A stretch of 64,000 bases of DNA, from assembly GCF_020521235.1 (NCBI RefSeq), contig NZ_BLAY01000003.1, forward strand, positions 1-64,000. Reading direction: 5' to 3'. The notes below the pieces were generated by a model that was not told where the DNA came from, did no database searches, and saw only the letters and a list, made by a program, of their open reading frames with translations. The translations under genes were made by a program, and so were the position numbers. The first letter of the stretch is position 1. Each line of letters starts with the position of its first letter. The stretch is from Microseira wollei NIES-4236 (GTDB taxonomy: Bacteria > Cyanobacteriota > Cyanobacteriia > Cyanobacteriales > Aerosakkonemataceae). Below, piece after piece: positions 33,641 to 42,742 of the stretch.

Positions 33641-34125
33641 CGGTTATTCTGCAAAATGCGATTGACGATCGCAGTGGTGGAAGTGGGAATTTCTACCTGG
33701 ACTAATTCGATTTTGCCTCCATAGTCTAGAACCGTTGAGGCTTCGGGTAAGGTTTCTAGGCGATAGTCGCCGCCTTTGACGTAAATATCGGGTTTGAGGA
33801 TTGCGATCAGATCGGTGGCGGTGGTTTCTGCAAAAATCACCACTGCATCGACGGGTTTTAAGGCGGCGAGTAATTCGGCTCGCTGGGCTTCGGGTACGAT
33901 GGGGCGGCTGGGGAATCCTGGGAGTGTCGGTTTGATGGTTTGTACCGAGCGATCGCTATTCAATCCTACAACCAGACTTCGCCCCAACGACTTGGCTACT
34001 GTTAAATACCTGACGTGTCCGACGTGGAGCAAGTCAAAGCAGCCATTGGTGAATACCAACGGACGCCATTGTGACGGGGAGGAAGCGATCTCACTGTGAA
34101 GTTCGCTCAAGTGATAAATGGGCAT
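33637..34125 (-). CDS. rfaE2: RfaE2/HldE-C-type nucleotidyltransferase
   Basis: 162 residues from ATG 34125 (MPIYHLSELHSE); a start at 34155 would add ten residues from repeat-like DNA. The cytidylyltransferase fold shows FTNGCFDLLHVGHVRYL with the HxGH nucleotide-binding motif, then VGLNSDRSV, and YVKGGDYRLETLPEA near the C-terminus. It matches the C-terminal domain of HldE, which adenylylates D-glycero-beta-D-manno-heptose 1-phosphate for LPS core. Cyanobacterial LPS often lacks heptose, so the sugar may differ. Cytosolic. Confidence 0.84.
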   Translation of the reverse strand: MPIYHLSELHSEIASSPSQWRPLVFTNGCFDLLHVGHVRYLTVAKSLGRSLVVGLNSDRSVQTIKPTLPGFPSRPIVPEAQRAELLAALKPVDAVVIFAETTATDLIAILKPDIYVKGGDYRLETLPEASTVLDYGGKIELVQVEIPTSTTAIVNRILQNNR

Positions 34126-34315
34126 GGGGGCGAGGGCAGGTGAGCAGAGGGGCAAATCAGAATTCCCATCTATATTCTCACCTGCTCACTAGCTCACCTG
34201 CTCACCGGCTTTCGCTCCCTGTTCCCGAAAAGATCATAAAACCCTAAACTCTACTATTTGCCAGGGCTGTAAAATTGCACTGTTTTAACCAGTGCTGCGT
34301 AGCGATTAGGAGCTT

Positions 34316-35749
34316 ATGGGTACATACGAAAAGATTACACCGCCCGATACGGGGGAGCGCATCACTTTCTCTAACGGGGAACCCAATGTCCCCGACAATC
34401 CAATTATTCCCTTTATTCGCGGCGATGGAACTGGGGTAGATATTTGGCCTGCTGCGGAGAAAGTCTTTGATGCTGCGGTGGCAGCTGCCTATGGTGGCAA
34501 GCGGAAAATTAGCTGGTTTAAAGTCTACGCCGGGGACGAAGCCTGCGAAAAGTACGGCACTTACCAATATCTCCCCCAAGACACCCTGGAAGCGATTAAA
34601 GAATACGGTATCGCTATCAAGGGGCCCCTGACTACACCCATTGGCGGCGGTATTCGTTCTTTAAACGTGGCGCTGCGGCAAATTTTCGACCTTTATGCCT
34701 GTATCCGTCCCTGTCGCTACTATGCAGGCACGCCTTCACCCCATAAAAATCCCGAAAAATTGGATGTGATTGTTTATCGGGAAAATACCGAAGATATTTA
34801 CTTGGGCATCGAGTGGCGGCAAGGCAGCGAAATTGCTGACAAATTGATTCATTTGCTCAATAATGACTTAATTCCAGCGACGCCGGAACACGGGAACAAA
34901 CAAATTCCCCTCGATGCCGGAATTGGCATTAAACCTATCAGCAAAACTGGTTCTCAGCGCCTGGTGCGCCGCGCCATGAAACACGCCCTGCGGTTGCCTC
35001 CCAACAAGCAGATGGTCACTTTGGTACACAAAGGCAATATCATGAAGTATACCGAAGGAGCCTTCCGCGACTGGGGTTACGAACTAGCAACCACCGAGTT
35101 TCGGGCCGAGTGCGTCACCGAACGGGAATCATGGATTCTCAGCAATAAGGAAAGACATCCAGATATTTCCTTAGAAGACAATGCCCGTCAAATCGATCCG
35201 GGATATGACAATCTCACCGCCGAAAAGAAAGCTCAAATTTGCGGCGAAGTTGAAAGCGTTCTCAACGCAATTTGGTCAACCCACGGTAACGGTCAGTGGA
35301 AAAATAAAGTCATGGTAAATGACCGCATTGCCGATAGTATTTTCCAACAAATTCAGACGCGACCGGATGAATATTCCATCCTGGCGACGATGAACTTGAA
35401 CGGAGATTATCTATCCGATGCTGCTGCTGCGATTGTCGGTGGATTGGGCATGGGGCCTGGTGCTAATATTGGCGATGAATGCGCTGTTTTTGAAGCAACT
35501 CACGGCACGGCACCCAAACACGCCGGTTTGGATCGGATTAATCCCGGATCGGTGATTTTGTCCGGGGTGATGATGCTGGAGTTTATGGGTTGGCAAGACG
35601 CGGCGGATTTGATTAAAAAAGGGATTGGGGGAGCGATCGCTAACCGCGAAGTCACCTACGACCTAGCTCGCTTAATGACCCCGCCAGTCGAACCCCCTCT
35701 GAAGTGTTCTGAATTTGCCCTAGCCGTCATCAAACACTTCCATAGCTAG
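34316..35749 (+). CDS. icd: Isocitrate dehydrogenase (NADP+)
   Basis: 477 residues, the length of cyanobacterial Icd enzymes. [13 protein letters not shown] is the N-terminal substrate region; [15 protein letters not shown] and [17 protein letters not shown] hold the isocitrate-binding arginines and the phosphorylatable region of the E. coli enzyme; [15 protein letters not shown] has the catalytic lysine; [17 protein letters not shown] and [12 protein letters not shown] bind Mg and NADP. It makes 2-oxoglutarate, the carbon acceptor of ammonium assimilation. A long insertion (about 180-200, [16 protein letters not shown]) is present. ATG at 34316. Stands alone; divergent from the rfaE2-like gene. 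Confidence 0.96.
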   Translation: MGTYEKITPPDTGERITFSNGEPNVPDNPIIPFIRGDGTGVDIWPAAEKVFDAAVAAAYGGKRKISWFKVYAGDEACEKYGTYQYLPQDTLEAIKEYGIAIKGPLTTPIGGGIRSLNVALRQIFDLYACIRPCRYYAGTPSPHKNPEKLDVIVYRENTEDIYLGIEWRQGSEIADKLIHLLNNDLIPATPEHGNKQIPLDAGIGIKPISKTGSQRLVRRAMKHALRLPPNKQMVTLVHKGNIMKYTEGAFRDWGYELATTEFRAECVTERESWILSNKERHPDISLEDNARQIDPGYDNLTAEKKAQICGEVESVLNAIWSTHGNGQWKNKVMVNDRIADSIFQQIQTRPDEYSILATMNLNGDYLSDAAAAIVGGLGMGPGANIGDECAVFEATHGTAPKHAGLDRINPGSVILSGVMMLEFMGWQDAADLIKKGIGGAIANREVTYDLARLMTPPVEPPLKCSEFALAVIKHFHS

Positions 35750-35801
35750 CTGTGATAATTGGTAATTGGTAATTGGATGATAGGGGGATGGATTCCTGAC
35801 A

Positions 35802-35844
35802 ATTACCCTCGTGACCACGGCTCCTGCCTGGGAACGCCATTACC
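35802..35844 (+). repeat. Second copy of the 42-43-bp dispersed repeat
   Basis: Matches 5352-5393 with the same CTCGTGACCACGG core. It follows icd. Just downstream, GTAGGGGCGGGTTTTACCA (about 35856) recurs at about 40331, and TTACAGCGGATTGCT (35895) is a half end of the nested palindromic element. Confidence 0.7.
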
Positions 35845-35994
35845 TATTAGCACCGTAGGGGCGGGTTTTACCAGCAATCTGTGGTAATAATCGACAATTA
35901 CAGCGGATTGCTACGACGAGGCCAGAAACCCGGTTTCTTTGTTGATCTCTGGTTGCCAAACCCACGATTTTTCGTAGAAACCGGGAATATGCGC

Positions 35995-36213
35995 CTAGGT
36001 AAATTTTTCCCAGTCAGTAATTTTATGCCCATTACCAGGCGCTTGATTCGGCAATGCTTGAAAGTCTCCTGTCTCGCGTTGCCGCTTCAGCCATAATCGA
36101 ATAGTGTTACGACTAATGCTGAATATACCGCTTGCTTCACTAATCTTTAAGCCATCAAGCTTGATGGCACAGATCGCTTTTTGCCGGAGGTCGTAACTTT
36201 AGGGTTTGGGCAT
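35995..36213 (-). pseudogene. IS630-type transposase N-terminal remnant
   Basis: From ATG 36213 the frame reads MPKP, then a TAA at 36199-36201, then stays open: SYDLRQKAICAIKLDGLK, SEASGIFSISRNTIRLWLKR, QRETGDFQALPNQ and GNGHKITDWEKFT before a TAG at 35995. This is the helix-turn-helix N-terminus of IS630-family transposases; the DDE catalytic part is missing. So it is truncated and has an early stop. It was detected only by reading through the stop. Confidence 0.8.
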
Positions 36214-36440
36214 GGGTTTCCCTCCGGCACAGCCGGAGCAAGATCAAGGTCTGCTATAAGAATGATGAAAAACCACAGAGACACAGAGGACACAGAGTTT
36301 TTTGTTAAGCAATTTATGAATTTTCTTTTGATATAAAAGGTAGAATGAAACTCCCATCAAGAATAGATTGATATCAGGTAGCACAAGCAGTTTAGCAAGT
36401 ATGTATTGCCAGTGCGACATATCCTCATTGCACCATACAG

Positions 36441-36857
36441 TCATCCAAGTTTCGATTTTAAAGAAATGCCGGATAAAACTGTGCCATAAAACTGATACAA
36501 ATTATCTGCAACTTTGACATTTTGAGGGTACTGTATTGACTGTTTACCGTGTTTTGATTTGAATTTAGGGTATGAGCTTCTCTTTTCAAAGAAGTTATTA
36601 AAAGCTACTCCAAGATTTAAGCAGACTTGTTGTAAACACTGCGAATAGGTCAAAGTCAACCAGTCATGCTCTTTTTTTAACTGTGGAATTAGCTTTTTAA
36701 CTTCATAACCAGACAACCCTTTCCCAGTCTCTTTATATGTTTGGTTCATTAAATTCAGACAAAAATTCCATAACCAACGACAATTGCCAAAGGATTGCTC
36801 TAGCGACTGTTGCTGTTGGGAACTTGGATATAGTCTGACCTTAACGACCTTTAACAT
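36441..36857 (-). pseudogene. TnpB N-terminal fragment (IS200/IS605 family)
   Basis: 138 codons with the typical TnpB/OrfB opening MLKVVKVRLYPSSQQQQSL, then FGNCRWLWNFCLNLMNQTY and SYPKFKSKHGKQSIQYPQN. A full TnpB needs about 400 residues with a RuvC domain; here the frame ends after residue 138 and no RuvC motif follows in any frame I read downstream. It is thus a truncated copy. Different from the IS607 TnpB at 22689. A minus-strand frame at 36244-36444 after it is not credible. Confidence 0.82.
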
Positions 36858-37048
36858 TCTTAGAGTGAAATGTATTTGCTATAAAGCATTCTAGCATAAT
36901 ATTTGCTCGTTTCCGACCTGTCCTCCTCCCTTGCTATCGCATTGGTCAGAGGACTGTCGTCAACTCGCCAGTAATTCATCTCATCGCTTCTGCTAGCGCA
37001 GTAAGCGAGAGGCTTCTTACTGTTGTAGCTAATCTGACCTTGGCAAAT

Positions 37049-38236
37049 TTATCGTCCTGAAGTGGGACGGCCAACTGAAAAAGGCGAGGTTTGTAATTGA
37101 GAAGGTTGCAATTGCGAAGTGCTTAAACTGGATAACCCAGTATTGGGCACCCCGTTTACAGGTGCAGGGTTCTGGTAAGTAGGAACAGAGTAGTTCTCAG
37201 GTGTAATAGGTACTACTTGAGGTACGACCGGCTGCACGGCTGGTGTTCCTGGAACTGGAACGGTTTGAGGTAAATTATTGGCATAATTGCCTGAGTTACT
37301 GGTATCAGGTGTAACACCGTATCCCTGGTAACTGGGATAGGGGGAGCCTGGTTGAGCCACCTGTACGGGCATATTAGAGTAATTGGTAGTACCGGCGTAG
37401 GGTGAGGCGGGTCCGGTCACTTGACCGGGCAGGGCTGAGGAACTAGGAGTACCGGGTTGGGCTACTTGTCCGGGAAGGGCTGAGGAACCAGGAGTACTGG
37501 GTTGGGCTACTTGTCCGGGGGCAGTTGCGTTGGGTTGGGTGGGCTGCCCCAAGCTGTTGGTAAATGCTGGCGGCGTCTCGATCGGTGTCTGAGTTTGGAC
37601 AGAGTTAGTAGGAGAATTATTACCCAAGCGGTCTAATGCTGCTTGTAGCGGGTTTACCGGCGTCGCGGTGGGAGTTGGAAGGGTTGAACCAGCAAGGTTA
37701 CTACCACTAACACTGGAATTCTGTGGTGCGGCTTGGTTGCCCATCGTTGATACACCACCAATATAAGGAGATGAATAATCAGATGGCGCTTGTGTCTCAA
37801 CCCCCAAGGGATCGTAAGCGCTTATCGGCGCTGTAGGTTGCTGCGTTGCTTTTTGTGCGTCATCGGATATTTTTTCGGCATCAGCTGCCTGCTGTTTGAG
37901 GAATTCATCCAGAAAACTCTGTATTTGCGGTTGTTGATTTAACTTTAAGGCAGCTATGCTGACATCAGCTTGAGCCAACTCTTGCATCAGTACCGGCAAG
38001 CTATCAATGTCAGCTGCAACAGCACTTTCTTCTTTTGACAGCGTGGTATCGGCGATGGGGGTTTCATTCTCCGGGTTCTTAAACAGCGACTCCGGGTGCT
38101 GCCAAGCTTCCCATATAAAAAGAACGATCAGGGATAGTACTGATAGACATCCCCAAAAAGCGGGTCGCGTAAAGGGACGCAACTTTGCTCTCAAATAATA
38201 GCGAACCGATGCAGGGACTTGAGGACGAATCGGCAT
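37049..38236 (-). CDS. Proline/glutamine-rich single-pass membrane protein
   Basis: 395 residues. Residues 1-28 are basic, followed by one membrane helix (PAFWGCLSVLSLIVLFIW, about 25-43) and then a long, low-complexity periplasmic region rich in P, Q, S, T and V with repeats of the type PGQVAQPGTPSSSALPG. I do not recognise a family. It is the last gene of the lptA-lptB-lptF/G series on the minus strand (gap about 130 bases), so a role at the envelope is plausible, but that is inference from location. The repetitive DNA makes length variation likely. Confidence 0.75.
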   Translation of the reverse strand: MPIRPQVPASVRYYLRAKLRPFTRPAFWGCLSVLSLIVLFIWEAWQHPESLFKNPENETPIADTTLSKEESAVAADIDSLPVLMQELAQADVSIAALKLNQQPQIQSFLDEFLKQQAADAEKISDDAQKATQQPTAPISAYDPLGVETQAPSDYSSPYIGGVSTMGNQAAPQNSSVSGSNLAGSTLPTPTATPVNPLQAALDRLGNNSPTNSVQTQTPIETPPAFTNSLGQPTQPNATAPGQVAQPSTPGSSALPGQVAQPGTPSSSALPGQVTGPASPYAGTTNYSNMPVQVAQPGSPYPSYQGYGVTPDTSNSGNYANNLPQTVPVPGTPAVQPVVPQVVPITPENYSVPTYQNPAPVNGVPNTGLSSLSTSQLQPSQLQTSPFSVGRPTSGR

Positions 38237-38367
38237 GGTTAGGGTGCTGGCTGTCCTAGCACAGAATGCTGTAGTTTCTACTGTCAGGATAACTTTTACA
38301 GTGCTGAAATGGTTGTTACTTTAACAAATTTTGTTGACAAGCCTCAGTGCATCGATATAGGAGGATG

Positions 38368-39540
38368 TCACCGATTGAGTCGGAACAACAGCCATATACC
38401 TACTCCCACACCGAATACGTTCGGTAGCCAAGCTGCCAACTCGGGAGGCATAACACCGCTTAATCCTAAAGCATCCCCCATTGACATCAATAAATAGTAA
38501 GCAAAAATTACCAAAACGCTGATGCCAAAACCCGTGGCCTTGTTGGTGCGCTGGGGTCTGATTCCCAAAGCCGAACCGACCAAACCGAAGACGACGCAAG
38601 CAAAAGGTAAGGCGATTTTTTGATGAATTCGGATTACCAGTTTGCGAATTTTCCGTTTATTACCGCTCGGTCGCAATAACTGCAATTCTTCTTGGGCTTG
38701 AATGAGGTTCATTTCTTGGAATTCTCGCCCTTTTTCAGCCAAATCTAAGGGAGCGCGGGGAAGTTGCAATTGGTGGTGGTCGAACCGCAAAATGCTGCGG
38801 TAGGAACTATCGGGAGATACAACGTAAATTGTGCCGTTGAAAAAATCCCAGGTGTTTTCGACAGGATTCCACTTGGCTTTTTCTGAGGTGACAATTTGGT
38901 TTAGCCCCGACTGGGAACGATCTAAAATGGTCAAACCTTTCATTTCTTGACCATCAAATTGCTCGGCATAAAACAAGCGGGTGAGGACGTTTGCTTTATT
39001 GCCGTCTGGTTGTTTTATATCGCGGAATTCGGGATAGATAATGTTACTTTCTTCAAAGTCAGATCGGTCTTCTTTTAAAGCTGAATCTAGCGTCTGCCTG
39101 GCTTCGTAATTAGCGGCGGGTACGACGAATTCGTTTAATGTAAACGCGATCGCAGTCACGATCAAACTCATCACTATGGCAGGCACTAGCAGCCGATAGA
39201 TACTAACGCCACAACTCCGCAAGGCGATCAGTTCGCTGTCGGAAGAAAGCCGACTGTAGGCGATCAAGGCGGCTAGCAGCATCCCCATCGGCAAGGCAAA
39301 AAAGACGTAATAGGGCATCTGCAACAGGGATACTTTGGTGGCGATCGCCATCGGTAAGCCGGATTCGGTTACCCTCCGTACTAGGTAAAATACCGACCCG
39401 ATGGCTATCCCCAACGAAGAAAAAGCCCCGACGCCGAACAAAAAAGGGCCAAATAACTCGCTAACAATGTAGCGATCCATGACCGATACCCCAGGAACCA
39501 GCCAGCCAGATGGATTAAAAGATTTGCTAAGTATTTTCAT
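38368..39540 (-). CDS. LptF/LptG-family LPS export permease
   Basis: 390 residues from ATG 39540. It has two N-terminal helices (DRYIVSELFGPFLFGVG; MPYYVFFALPMGMLLAAL), the conserved SSDSELIALRSCGVS cytoplasmic coupling segment, a large periplasmic beta-jellyroll (about 140-290), and three or four C-terminal helices (IHQKIALPFACVVFGLVG is typical). With LptB it pulls lipopolysaccharide from the inner membrane to the LptA bridge. Cyanobacteria usually have one such permease that may form a homodimer. It lies 27 bases downstream of lptB. Confidence 0.9.
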   Translation of the reverse strand: MKILSKSFNPSGWLVPGVSVMDRYIVSELFGPFLFGVGAFSSLGIAIGSVFYLVRRVTESGLPMAIATKVSLLQMPYYVFFALPMGMLLAALIAYSRLSSDSELIALRSCGVSIYRLLVPAIVMSLIVTAIAFTLNEFVVPAANYEARQTLDSALKEDRSDFEESNIIYPEFRDIKQPDGNKANVLTRLFYAEQFDGQEMKGLTILDRSQSGLNQIVTSEKAKWNPVENTWDFFNGTIYVVSPDSSYRSILRFDHHQLQLPRAPLDLAEKGREFQEMNLIQAQEELQLLRPSGNKRKIRKLVIRIHQKIALPFACVVFGLVGSALGIRPQRTNKATGFGISVLVIFAYYLLMSMGDALGLSGVMPPELAAWLPNVFGVGVGIWLLFRLNR

Positions 39541-39567
39541 AACCAAAGAGTCAATACCGACTAATAA

Positions 39568-40296
39568 CTAGATCTGGAAATTGTCGCCCAGGTAGTACTG
39601 ACGCACGAGGGGGTTGTTATAAAGTTCTTCAGCATTGCCAGAGGCTAGGATTTGTCCGTCGCGCATGATGTAAGCTCGGTCTGTGATGGCTAGGGTTTCG
39701 CGCACGTTGTGGTCGGTGATTAAAATACCTATTTCGCGATCGCGTAATTCTGCCACAATTTGCTGAATTTCCGCCACGGCTATCGGGTCAACGCCAGCAA
39801 ACGGTTCGTCCAAAAACAAAAACTTTGGCCCTTCTCGCCCCGCCGCCAATGCCCTCGCCAGTTCTGTCCGCCGCCTTTCGCCCCCAGATACCTGAATTCC
39901 TTTAGTATGGGCAACTTTTTCCAAGCGAAATTCTCGCAGTAACGACTCTAAACGCTGCTTTTGTTCCCTACGAGGCACTTTAGTTTGCTCTAGCACCAAA
40001 AGAATATTTTCCCGAACGCTCAGGTAACGAAAGATACTCGCTTCCTGCGCTAAATAACCAATACCCAACTTGGCGCGAGCGTGCATTGGCAATGCGGTGA
40101 TATCTTGGTCGTTGAGCCAAACTGTGCCTTGATCGGGTTTTTCTAACCCAGTGGCGATGTAAAACGTTGTGGTTTTTCCGGCACCATTGGGGCCAAGTAG
40201 TCCAACCACTTTCCCTTGCTCCACGGAAAGATTAACGCGATTTACGATTGTGCGTTTCCCGTATGATTTGTGAATGTTTTGCAGAATAATTCTCAC
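39568..40296 (-). CDS. lptB: LPS export ABC transporter ATP-binding protein LptB
   Basis: 242 residues, start GTG 40296. Walker A GPNGAGKT at 35-42; Q-loop in LAQEASIFRYLSVREN; ABC signature VSGGERRR near 136-143; Walker B FLFLDEPFAGVDPIA with the catalytic Glu; H-loop in ITDHNVRETL. The PIAVAEIQ stretch after Walker B and the ending RQYYLGDNFQI are those of LptB rather than other ABC proteins. It powers LptF/G-driven LPS transport. It lies in the lptA-lptB-lptF/G operon. Confidence 0.94.
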   Translation of the reverse strand: MRIILQNIHKSYGKRTIVNRVNLSVEQGKVVGLLGPNGAGKTTTFYIATGLEKPDQGTVWLNDQDITALPMHARAKLGIGYLAQEASIFRYLSVRENILLVLEQTKVPRREQKQRLESLLREFRLEKVAHTKGIQVSGGERRRTELARALAAGREGPKFLFLDEPFAGVDPIAVAEIQQIVAELRDREIGILITDHNVRETLAITDRAYIMRDGQILASGNAEELYNNPLVRQYYLGDNFQI

Positions 40297-40428
40297 ACCG
40301 TTTACCCCACAAAGTTAATTGTCAGTTGTGTAGGGGCGGGTTTTACCAATCATCTATGCAATAATCGACAGTTTATTTAAACCCGCCCCCGCAGTTGTAC
40401 TCCACCGATCCTTGACCAGTGACCAATC

Positions 40429-40929
40429 TTAGCGGGGGCGACCCTGGGGCGTTCTAAAGTTTGGCGTTGCGGGTGCTGGGGTTGGAGGTTGTTCGGCACT
40501 GGGGGGAACGATGTAGATCGATTCGACTTGCCGATTCTGTTGGGGGACAGCTTGAAATAGCCCTTCATCAATCAGATAGACGATGGTTTCGCCTCGGATG
40601 CTGTTGCCCTGCTGCAAAACAAATACGTTGCCGCTGAGAACGATGCGGCGTTCGCGGCTAAAATACTGTGCTTGCGCTGCGGTGGCTTGAATTTGACGGG
40701 CGGGGTAGGACATTCTGACGTTGCCGATCGCGGTGACAATGCCGGTGCGGGCATCGTAAAATTGCTGATCGGACAGTACCCGCAGGGCGCGGGAGGCTTC
40801 CTCTGTTTGAGCGATCGCTCGATTGGAGACGTTGGGCATGGCGATCGCACCCGTTAAGGCAGCCGGAATTATCAAGGCTATACCCAGGCGACGCAACCAG
40901 TTTTTGGGCAATCTACCATATGGCATCAT
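40429..40929 (-). CDS. lptA: LptA/OstA-like periplasmic LPS transport protein
   Basis: 166 residues from ATG 40929; the longer frame back to 40986 begins with TTG and only adds residues before the signal. Residues 1-40 are a signal sequence (NWLRRLGIALIIPAALTG, then NRAIAQTEEA). The mature part is an OstA beta-jellyroll: LRVLSDQQFYDARTGIVTAI, GNVRMSYPARQIQATAAQAQ, RRIVLSGNVFVLQQGNSIRG. A proline-rich tail ends it. It forms the periplasmic bridge for LPS. First gene of the lpt operon; lptB follows after 132 bases that include a GTAGGGGCGGGTTT..AAACCCGCCCCCGC hairpin. Confidence 0.88.
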   Translation of the reverse strand: MMPYGRLPKNWLRRLGIALIIPAALTGAIAMPNVSNRAIAQTEEASRALRVLSDQQFYDARTGIVTAIGNVRMSYPARQIQATAAQAQYFSRERRIVLSGNVFVLQQGNSIRGETIVYLIDEGLFQAVPQQNRQVESIYIVPPSAEQPPTPAPATPNFRTPQGRPR

Positions 40930-41291
40930 GGATCGTACTAGCCTAAGAACAAAGAGCTTTAAGCAGGATAATAGCTTAGACTGCAAACTTCAATAATTTG
41001 TTCTGGTAGAGTGTTATAACTTGACAAAATACTTAGTTTGTGTATCCGAGTGATAGATCCCATCTCCCAGAAACCGGGTGGCTCTCCCGTATTTGAAGTG
41101 ATAATAAATTGAACCTGTTGAAGCGGTCAGGTTTTAACTTCAGACACTTTGATAACTTTGAGCTAAGGACTTTGCTTTACTGGAACTTTTCTCAGTAGCA
41201 GGACTTACGCTTGGGCGTTCCTATCACCTTTGTTTCAAGCTACGATCTCTGGTGACAAAGCAACGATTTTTCATAGAAACAGGACTTACGC
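40930..41291. other. Gene-free spacer with direct repeats
   Basis: No gene seen. CAGGACTTACGC occurs twice in direct orientation, at 41199-41210 and 41280-41291, and again (complement) near 11218. The second copy sits exactly at the 5' break of the pseudogene that follows. An AGAAACCGGGT word near 41068 is half of the AAACCCGGTTT repeat. The left part holds the lptA promoter. Confidence 0.5.
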
Positions 41292-41863
41292 TATCTCCCA
41301 GAAGCGGAGGAATTTCTAGATTTATTGGCTCAAACTCTGCCGAACGATATTGCCATTATTCGGGGAATCATGGCTTATTCAGTGCTGAATCGTTCTTTAA
41401 CCAGTAGCGAACGCTCTTTTGCTTGGTTTTGGCGGTTCTTAGATCAGAAACGGCAGGGATTGCCGTCCAGCATCATCAGTTTTTTAATTAACATCCACAA
41501 TATGTTATATCATGTCCGGTTGAACACTTATAATTAGGGCTGACGCCCAGACGGGGCGACGCGGCGACGGGTCGAAGTTTTTATTGCAAGTAATTAAGCG
41601 GACATGATATTAATTGTGTCGGTTTCGGCGGATTTGCCCTATGGCCCGATTTACAATCGGGGTATTGCACAAGTGATGTACGAAAGTTTAATTAATCACC
41701 GCTATATACCTCGCAGCAGTATACCTGTTACTTTAATTGGCTTTAGTGGGGGCGGACAAATTGCAATGGGTTGGGCAGCTTTCCTTAAAGAGGCACTAGA
41801 TGCCCCCATTGATATTATTTCCTTGGGGGGATTTTTTGGCGGCAGAAACCCGATTTTAAGGCT
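41292..41863 (+). pseudogene. Truncated hydrolase-like pseudogene, interrupted by a MITE
   Basis: Frame from 41292 reads YLPEAEEFLDLLAQTLPND, then IRGIMAYSVLNRSLT, SFAWFWRFLDQKRQ and FLINIHNML, halts at the insertion, and resumes after it with LIVSVSADLPYGPIYNRG, IPVTLIGFSGGGQIAMGWA and SLGGFFGG. The GFSGGGQ motif looks like an alpha/beta-hydrolase nucleophile elbow. It resembles a conserved cyanobacterial protein whose function I do not know. The start is missing (a repeat adjoins), and the end fuses into another gene's frame near 41840-41863. Confidence 0.75.
41508..41610. mobile_element. 103-bp MITE with TA target duplication
   Basis: Begins TATCATGTCCGG and ends CGGACATGATAT; the inverted ends continue imperfectly (GTTGAACACTTATAA against CTTAATTACTTGCAATAA) for about 28-30 bp. 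TA flanks it on both sides (41506-41507, 41611-41612). Removing element plus one TA (105 bp) rejoins N-M-L to I-V-S-V-S-A-D in the same frame of the surrounding pseudogene. No coding capacity. The TA duplication points to an IS630/Tc1-mariner transposase in trans; the interior holds a GACGGGGCGACGCGGCGACGG short repeat. Confidence 0.82.
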
Positions 41864-42199
41864 TTGGCACGCTACCGCATCGGAGACAGCACGGGTGCAA
41901 CTTACGTTGGCTCTGCTCATAACTGCGCTCAAGATTCTGATCAAGCTTTATATGCTGCGCTGCGTCAGATGCAACGCTGGGCCCAGAATGTTCCCAGATT
42001 GCAGCAATGGTTAGCGGCTCATCCCCAGATTACCAATCAACTCAACCAGTTACGCAAGGTGGGACAAGCCTTACGACGAGAGCTTTTACCCTTTGGAATT
42101 GCCCGTGCAGACTGGCGCAGCGGTGAGGAAAGTTTGGGAAGCAGCCTGGAAAATGACCCGATTGAGCAGTTACTCACAGGGTTGGTAAAAGCTGTATAG
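41864..42199 (+). pseudogene. C-terminal fragment of a second cyanobacterial protein
   Basis: An open frame of 111 codons (ALARYRIGDSTGATYVG, SAHNCAQDSDQALYAALRQM, AHPQITNQLNQLRKVGQALR, LLPFGIARADWRSGEESLG, PIEQLLTGLVKAV). It is in another frame than the hydrolase-like piece, stays open upstream to about 41843 without a start, and looks like a late piece of a larger conserved protein. The junction is therefore a deletion that joined two genes. No function can be named. Confidence 0.6.
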
Positions 42200-42226
42200 A
42201 CGCGACCCATCGCGCCTCTAGACAAA

Positions 42227-42589
42227 TTATCGATCGGTGCAAGCCCAGGTAGCGACCTTGCAGGCTCCAGTCCCGCATTCGGCAACAGCGTTTGCTTCGG
42301 CTTCTTCGCGGCTTTCAGCCCATGCCCAACCGAGGTTTGTGCCATCTTTCGCGACAGCCCCGCAAGCATTCTTAAACCATACTTGAATTTCGCAACCAGC
42401 ATCCCCACATTCTTCTAAAGCAGCTCTTTCAGCCTGTGCGCGGGTGGGGTAGTTGTAGCCATAACCCCAAGCACCTGAGTCGGATGTAGCGATCGCGCCA
42501 TAGTTATCAAGAGCAGCGAAAGCAGCACCCCCTGTTAACCCTTCAGCCAAAACCAGAGCGAGGGCAAAAATTCCTAGACGTTTCTTCAT
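42227..42589 (-). CDS. Secreted DUF4189 protein
   Basis: 120 residues. Residues 1-25 are a signal peptide (KRLGIFALALVLAEGLTGGAAFA). The rest is one DUF4189 domain: YGAIATSDSGAWGYGYNYP, RAQAERAALEECGDAGCEIQ, VWFKNACGAVAKD, WAWAESREEAEANAVAECG and CKVATWAC, with six cysteines set for three disulfides. DUF4189 proteins are exported, of unknown role. It converges with the upstream pseudogene; its spacer (42590-42742) shows nothing else. Confidence 0.88.
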   Translation of the reverse strand: MKKRLGIFALALVLAEGLTGGAAFAALDNYGAIATSDSGAWGYGYNYPTRAQAERAALEECGDAGCEIQVWFKNACGAVAKDGTNLGWAWAESREEAEANAVAECGTGACKVATWACTDR

Positions 42590-42742
42590 ATTTAACCAAC
42601 TCTTTTGCGGTGATTTGCTTGATTCTTAGCAGTTTTGGCACATTTTTTCAGCGGGGGTCATCTGTAGATCTATCCATCAATTTGATGTGGTGAAACTGAG
42701 TTACCGTAAATTTACTATTGTATTGGTTAGAGAGGTGGTGTT

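Noticed and set aside
36244-36444. A 66-codon minus-strand frame.
   Set aside because: Ends in CVLCVSVVFHH-type residues encoded by a common non-coding repeat; nothing supports it.
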